Source: CAVSIS01 sp963814875 (lineage in GTDB: Bacteria; Acidobacteriota; Thermoanaerobaculia; Thermoanaerobaculales; Sulfomarinibacteraceae). Taken from it: a stretch of 64,000 nt of DNA. Shown one piece after another: positions 61,116-64,000 of the stretch. Location of the stretch: positions 248,001-312,000 of the forward strand of contig CAWFFJ010000015.1 in NCBI GenBank assembly GCA_963814875.1, in the 5' to 3' direction. The position numbers and the translations under genes were made by a program. Position 1 is the stretch's first letter. Each line of letters opens with the position of its first letter. The notes under the pieces are model-generated. The model saw only the letters and a list, made by a program, of their open reading frames with translations, had not been told where the DNA came from and did not search any database.

Positions 61116-63329
61116 TCACGCCTTCTCCAGGTGTGCGACGTGGGGCACCAGGGTCTTGCGGCCGGCGCGGTCGAAGTACACGACCAGCTTGAGCTGTGGC
61201 CCGCGGCCCTGGCAGGAGAGCACCACGCCGGTGCCGAAGCGCCGGTGGCGCACGCGATCACCGGGGCGCCAGCCGTTGCCGTCCTGGTCGAGCACGGTGG
61301 CGGCGATCCGTCCGCCCGAACGCGACGGTCGCGGCGTCGGCCCCGGGCGGGCGGGCGGGGCTGGTGCCGCCTCAGGCTGAAGCCGTGGCCGGACCACCGT
61401 GTCGGGTTCGGCGACGGCGAGCGGGTGGTCGGAAACGTCCCGGTAGACGTCGCGCGGCAGCTCGAGCAGAAAGCGCGACGGCCGGGTCGGTTGGCGTTGG
61501 CCGAACAGGAAGCGGCTGCGTGCTGCGCTGAGAGCGAGCCAGCGGCGCGCCCGGGTCATTCCGACGTAGGCCAGGCGGCGCTCCTCCTCGAGCCCGTCGA
61601 CGTCGTCGCGGGTGCTCGCGTGGGGCAGCAGCCCGTCCTCGAGACCGGCGAGGAACACGACGTCGAACTCCAGCCCCTTGGCCGCGTGCAGGGTCATCAG
61701 GCTGATCGAGTCGTTGCCGTCAGCGTCGTCGCCCTCCTCCAGCAAGGCGACGCCGTCGAGGAACTCCTCGAGCTCCTGGCCCGCCGCAGCGGCTTCGGCG
61801 ACGGCTGCGGCGAGCTGGGCGAGGTTCTCCCGGCGGGCGATCTTCTCCGGCTCCGGTCCGTCGTAGAGGGCGAGCAGCCCGGTGGCCTCGAGCAGCCAAC
61901 CCACCAGGTCGCCAGGGTCGAGCTCGGCGCGCAGCGTGCGGCCCTCGGCGAGGAGCCCGAAGAAGCCGCCCAACGCCTGCCGTGCACGAGGCGTCAGGGT
62001 TTCGGGCAGCTCCGCCGCGGCGACCGGGAGCGGTGTGGCACTGGTTTCGGCATGGCGAGCGAGGGTGTCCATCGTCGCCGCGCCGATGCCGCGCGCGGGC
62101 ACGTTGACAACCCGCTGGAAGGCGATCACATCCTCGGGGCGCACCAGCAGGCGGAGGTAGGCGATGGCATCCTTGACCTCGGCGCGCTGCCAGAAGCGCA
62201 GGCCCCCGATGACCCGGTAGGCCAGCCGGCGCCGGGTGAGCTCCTCCTCGAACGGGCGCGTCTGGGCGTTGGTCCGCATCAGAACGGCGATCTCCCCGAG
62301 ACGGCGCTCGAGGACATGCTCCTCGATCCGCTCGGCGACCCAGCGGGCCTCGCTGCGCTCGTCCTCGGCGATGAACAGGCGCACGGGATCGCCGCCGGCG
62401 CGAGTCGTGAACAGGTTCTTGCCCCGACGCAGCACGTTGCGGGCGATGAGCGCGCCGGCGGTCGCGAGGATCGTCTCGGTCGAGCGGTAGTTCTGCTCCA
62501 GGGCGACCACGCGCGCGCCGGGGAAGTGACGCTCGAACGAGAGGATGTTCTCCATCTCCGCGCCGCGCCAGCGGTAGATCGACTGGTCCTCGTCGCCGAC
62601 CGCGGTGAGGTTTCGGTCGCCGTCGAGAGCGAGCGCGAGCAGGTCGAGCTGGAGCGGGTTGGTGTCCTGGAACTCGTCGACCAGAAGCCACCGCGCCCTT
62701 CGGCGGACCTCGGCGCGAACGGCGGCATCCTCACGCAGGACCGCGAGCGCGAGGCTCAGCATGTCGTCGAAGTCGATCGCGCCCGCCTCGCGCTTGAGCT
62801 CGCGGTAGCGCCGCCAGGCCTCGGCGGCGACGCGGTCGAGCGGCGCGACGGCGCCGTCGAGGGAGGACGGCCCGCGACCGGCATTGGCGGCCGCAGAGAT
62901 GCGGGCGAGCACGGCGCGCGGGCTCGGGTCACGGCCGTCGTGGCCGAGGTCCTTCAGGATCCGGGTGATCAGCGCCCGCTGGTCGTCGCCGTCGAGGATC
63001 GAGAAGCGCGGCGGCAGGCCGGCGGGCTCGGGGTAGCGGCGCAGAAGGTTGAGCGCCCAACGATGGAAGGTCCCGACGAAGCCGACCGCGGGTCCGCCGG
63101 CCACAAGTGCGTCGACCCGCTCGCGCATCTCGCGCGCTGCCTTGTTGGTGAAGGTGACCGCGGTGATCTCGCCGGGGCGGGCCATGCCGGCCTCGAGCAG
63201 GTAGGCGATCCGATAGGTCAGCACCCGGGTCTTGCCCGAACCGGCGCCGGACAGGACCAGCAGCGGGCCGCTGCCGTGGGTGACGGCCTCCCGCTGTGGC
63301 GGGTTGAGGGCGTCCAGCAGCGCGCTCAC
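61116..63329 (-). CDS. pcrA: UvrD/PcrA-type superfamily 1 DNA helicase
   Basis: 3'-5' helicase in repair and replication-conflict resolution. 737 residues. Motifs: Q motif LNPPQREAV, Walker A LSGAGSGKTRVLTYRIAYL, Ia AVTFTNKAAREMRERV, II LLVDEFQDTNPLQLDLL, III VGDEDQSIYRWRGAEMEN, IV LEQNYRST, V LMTLHAAKGLEFDVVFLAG, VI EERRLAYVGMTRARRWLAL. The C-terminal Tudor-like end (GWRPGDRVRHRRFGTGVVLS) fits PcrA. The GTG at 63329 overlaps the ClC-gene stop (GTGA). Confidence 0.96.
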   Translation of the reverse strand: MSALLDALNPPQREAVTHGSGPLLVLSGAGSGKTRVLTYRIAYLLEAGMARPGEITAVTFTNKAAREMRERVDALVAGGPAVGFVGTFHRWALNLLRRYPEPAGLPPRFSILDGDDQRALITRILKDLGHDGRDPSPRAVLARISAAANAGRGPSSLDGAVAPLDRVAAEAWRRYRELKREAGAIDFDDMLSLALAVLREDAAVRAEVRRRARWLLVDEFQDTNPLQLDLLALALDGDRNLTAVGDEDQSIYRWRGAEMENILSFERHFPGARVVALEQNYRSTETILATAGALIARNVLRRGKNLFTTRAGGDPVRLFIAEDERSEARWVAERIEEHVLERRLGEIAVLMRTNAQTRPFEEELTRRRLAYRVIGGLRFWQRAEVKDAIAYLRLLVRPEDVIAFQRVVNVPARGIGAATMDTLARHAETSATPLPVAAAELPETLTPRARQALGGFFGLLAEGRTLRAELDPGDLVGWLLEATGLLALYDGPEPEKIARRENLAQLAAAVAEAAAAGQELEEFLDGVALLEEGDDADGNDSISLMTLHAAKGLEFDVVFLAGLEDGLLPHASTRDDVDGLEEERRLAYVGMTRARRWLALSAARSRFLFGQRQPTRPSRFLLELPRDVYRDVSDHPLAVAEPDTVVRPRLQPEAAPAPPARPGPTPRPSRSGGRIAATVLDQDGNGWRPGDRVRHRRFGTGVVLSCQGRGPQLKLVVYFDRAGRKTLVPHVAHLEKA

Positions 63330-64000
63330 AGGCCCTCCATCTCCCACTCGGCGAGCGCCCGCTCGCGGGCGGCGAAGGCCTGGCGGCGGGTCAGCACGCC
63401 GACGAAGGCGGGATCGTCGCCATCGGCCACGACCGGAATCTCCTCGAGGTCGGAGCTGGCGAAGACATGCATCGCCTTGTCCAGCGTTTCGGACTCGTGC
63501 AGGGTCGGCACGTCGGGCGAGGTCGCATCCGCGGCGACCACCAGCTCCGCCAGCTCGGCGGCGTCGAGGTGGCCGCGCAGGTCGGCGAAGGTGAGGGCGC
63601 CGAGCAGACGCCGATCGGCATCGAGGACCGGGAAGACGAGCTGGTCAGAGGTGGCGATCACGCGCAGGATCTTACGGTAGGGCGTGCTCGCGGCCAGAGT
63701 GACCACGTCCCGGCGGATGATGTCGCCGACCGGTACCGCGGCCAGCAGACGGGTCTCCGGGAGCTCGCCCGCCGGACCGCCCATTTCCTCGAGCCGACTG
63801 TGGTACATGCCGCGCTTGAGCAGAATCCGCGCAACCGGCGTCGCCACGGCGCAGGCCGCCATGATCGGGAGGATGACCTGGTACGAGCCGGTGAGCTCGA
63901 ACAGCAGCAGGATGGCGGTGATCGGGCAGCGCACCGCGGCGGTCAGCATGGCGCCCATGCCGACCATGGCATAGGCCCCGGGTGAGAGACCGAGACTGGG
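63326..64000 (-). CDS. ClC-family chloride channel/antiporter with CBS domains, N-terminus beyond window
   Basis: The frame is open to the right edge; 224 codons are visible. The first part, SLGLSPGAYAMVGMGAMLTA followed by AVRCPITAILLLFELTG, is the last conserved membrane region of ClC proteins. Then comes a linker and two CBS domains (DIIRRDVVTLAASTPYRKIL; VPTLHESETLDKAMHVFASS, LEEIPVVADGDDPAFVGVLT) ending EWEMEGL. The 5' part with the selectivity filter is outside the window, so channel versus antiporter cannot be told. Coupled to pcrA by GTGA. Confidence 0.9.
   Translation of the reverse strand, partial: PSLGLSPGAYAMVGMGAMLTAAVRCPITAILLLFELTGSYQVILPIMAACAVATPVARILLKRGMYHSRLEEMGGPAGELPETRLLAAVPVGDIIRRDVVTLAASTPYRKILRVIATSDQLVFPVLDADRRLLGALTFADLRGHLDAAELAELVVAADATSPDVPTLHESETLDKAMHVFASSDLEEIPVVADGDDPAFVGVLTRRQAFAARERALAEWEMEGL

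Noticed and set aside
60768..63680. 970-codon plus-strand frame antisense to pcrA and its neighbours
   Set aside because: Longest shadow frame in the window, but pcrA shows all helicase motifs on the minus strand.

Overview
The window is a chromosomal segment of a high-GC, diderm (Gram-negative) bacterium centred on the replication origin. An outer membrane is implied by lptD, a TonB-type C-terminal domain and a lipoprotein. A meso-diaminopimelate cell wall is implied by dapF and mpl. Together with pdxST, trmFO, a FabL-like reductase, GlnRS, a DUF4390/NtrY-like kinase pair and a pseudokinase-TonB fusion, this points to an Acidobacteriota-like lineage rather than a classical proteobacterium. 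That placement is inference; no rRNA gene is present.

Layout. 1-5.2 kb (minus strand): the origin-proximal cluster rpmH-rnpA-yidD-yidC-jag-mnmE-mnmG, with rpmH nested out of frame inside rnpA. 5.3-13.9 kb (plus): dnaA, a DnaA-box cluster (probable oriC), dnaN, recF, gyrB, gyrA. 13.9-17.1 kb: a CPBP membrane protease, pdxS-pdxT (PLP synthesis) and an unknown gene. 17.1-23 kb: a cAMP-phosphodiesterase-like metallohydrolase diverging from dprA-topA-trmFO, with a 165-bp dispersed repeat filling the divergent spacer. 23-30.4 kb (mostly minus): GT2-xerC, a small DUF4177-like gene, and DUF4390 - NtrY-like kinase - TPR membrane protein - RDD protein. 30.5-37 kb: HD-GYP-like protein and smpB, a second copy of the dispersed repeat, uvrA, fabL-like SDR (minus) and an HU gene. 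37.3-40.8 kb (minus): ruvX-mltG-pseudokinase/TonB fusion. 40.8-47.4 kb (plus): a 48-codon thiolase remnant, lptD, two tRNA-Ser genes in opposite orientation, gltX, glnS, pyrF. 47.4-51.9 kb (minus): DUF1573-mtnA-tsaD-lepB-DUF4845-like. 52-53.9 kb: mpl-pgpA. 53.9-55.16 kb: a repeat-rich accessory island with an S23-like four-helix-bundle gene. 55.2-64 kb (minus): ClC channel (cut by the edge)-pcrA-membrane glycosyltransferase-hslV-hslU-FN3 lipoprotein-dapF.

Most neighbouring genes on one strand are translationally coupled by 1-4 nt ATGA/GTGA/TTGA or TGATG overlaps. No prophage, CRISPR array, transposase or secondary-metabolite cluster is present. The unusual material is: (a) the rpmH-in-rnpA nesting; (b) a 43-nt perfect palindrome of DnaA boxes; (c) two dispersed repeat families whose ends coincide with stop codons of host genes; (d) the four-helix-bundle island with a tandem repeat and a long inverted repeat over its start codon; (e) the pseudokinase-coiled-coil-TonB fusion; (f) the in-frame thiolase remnant.
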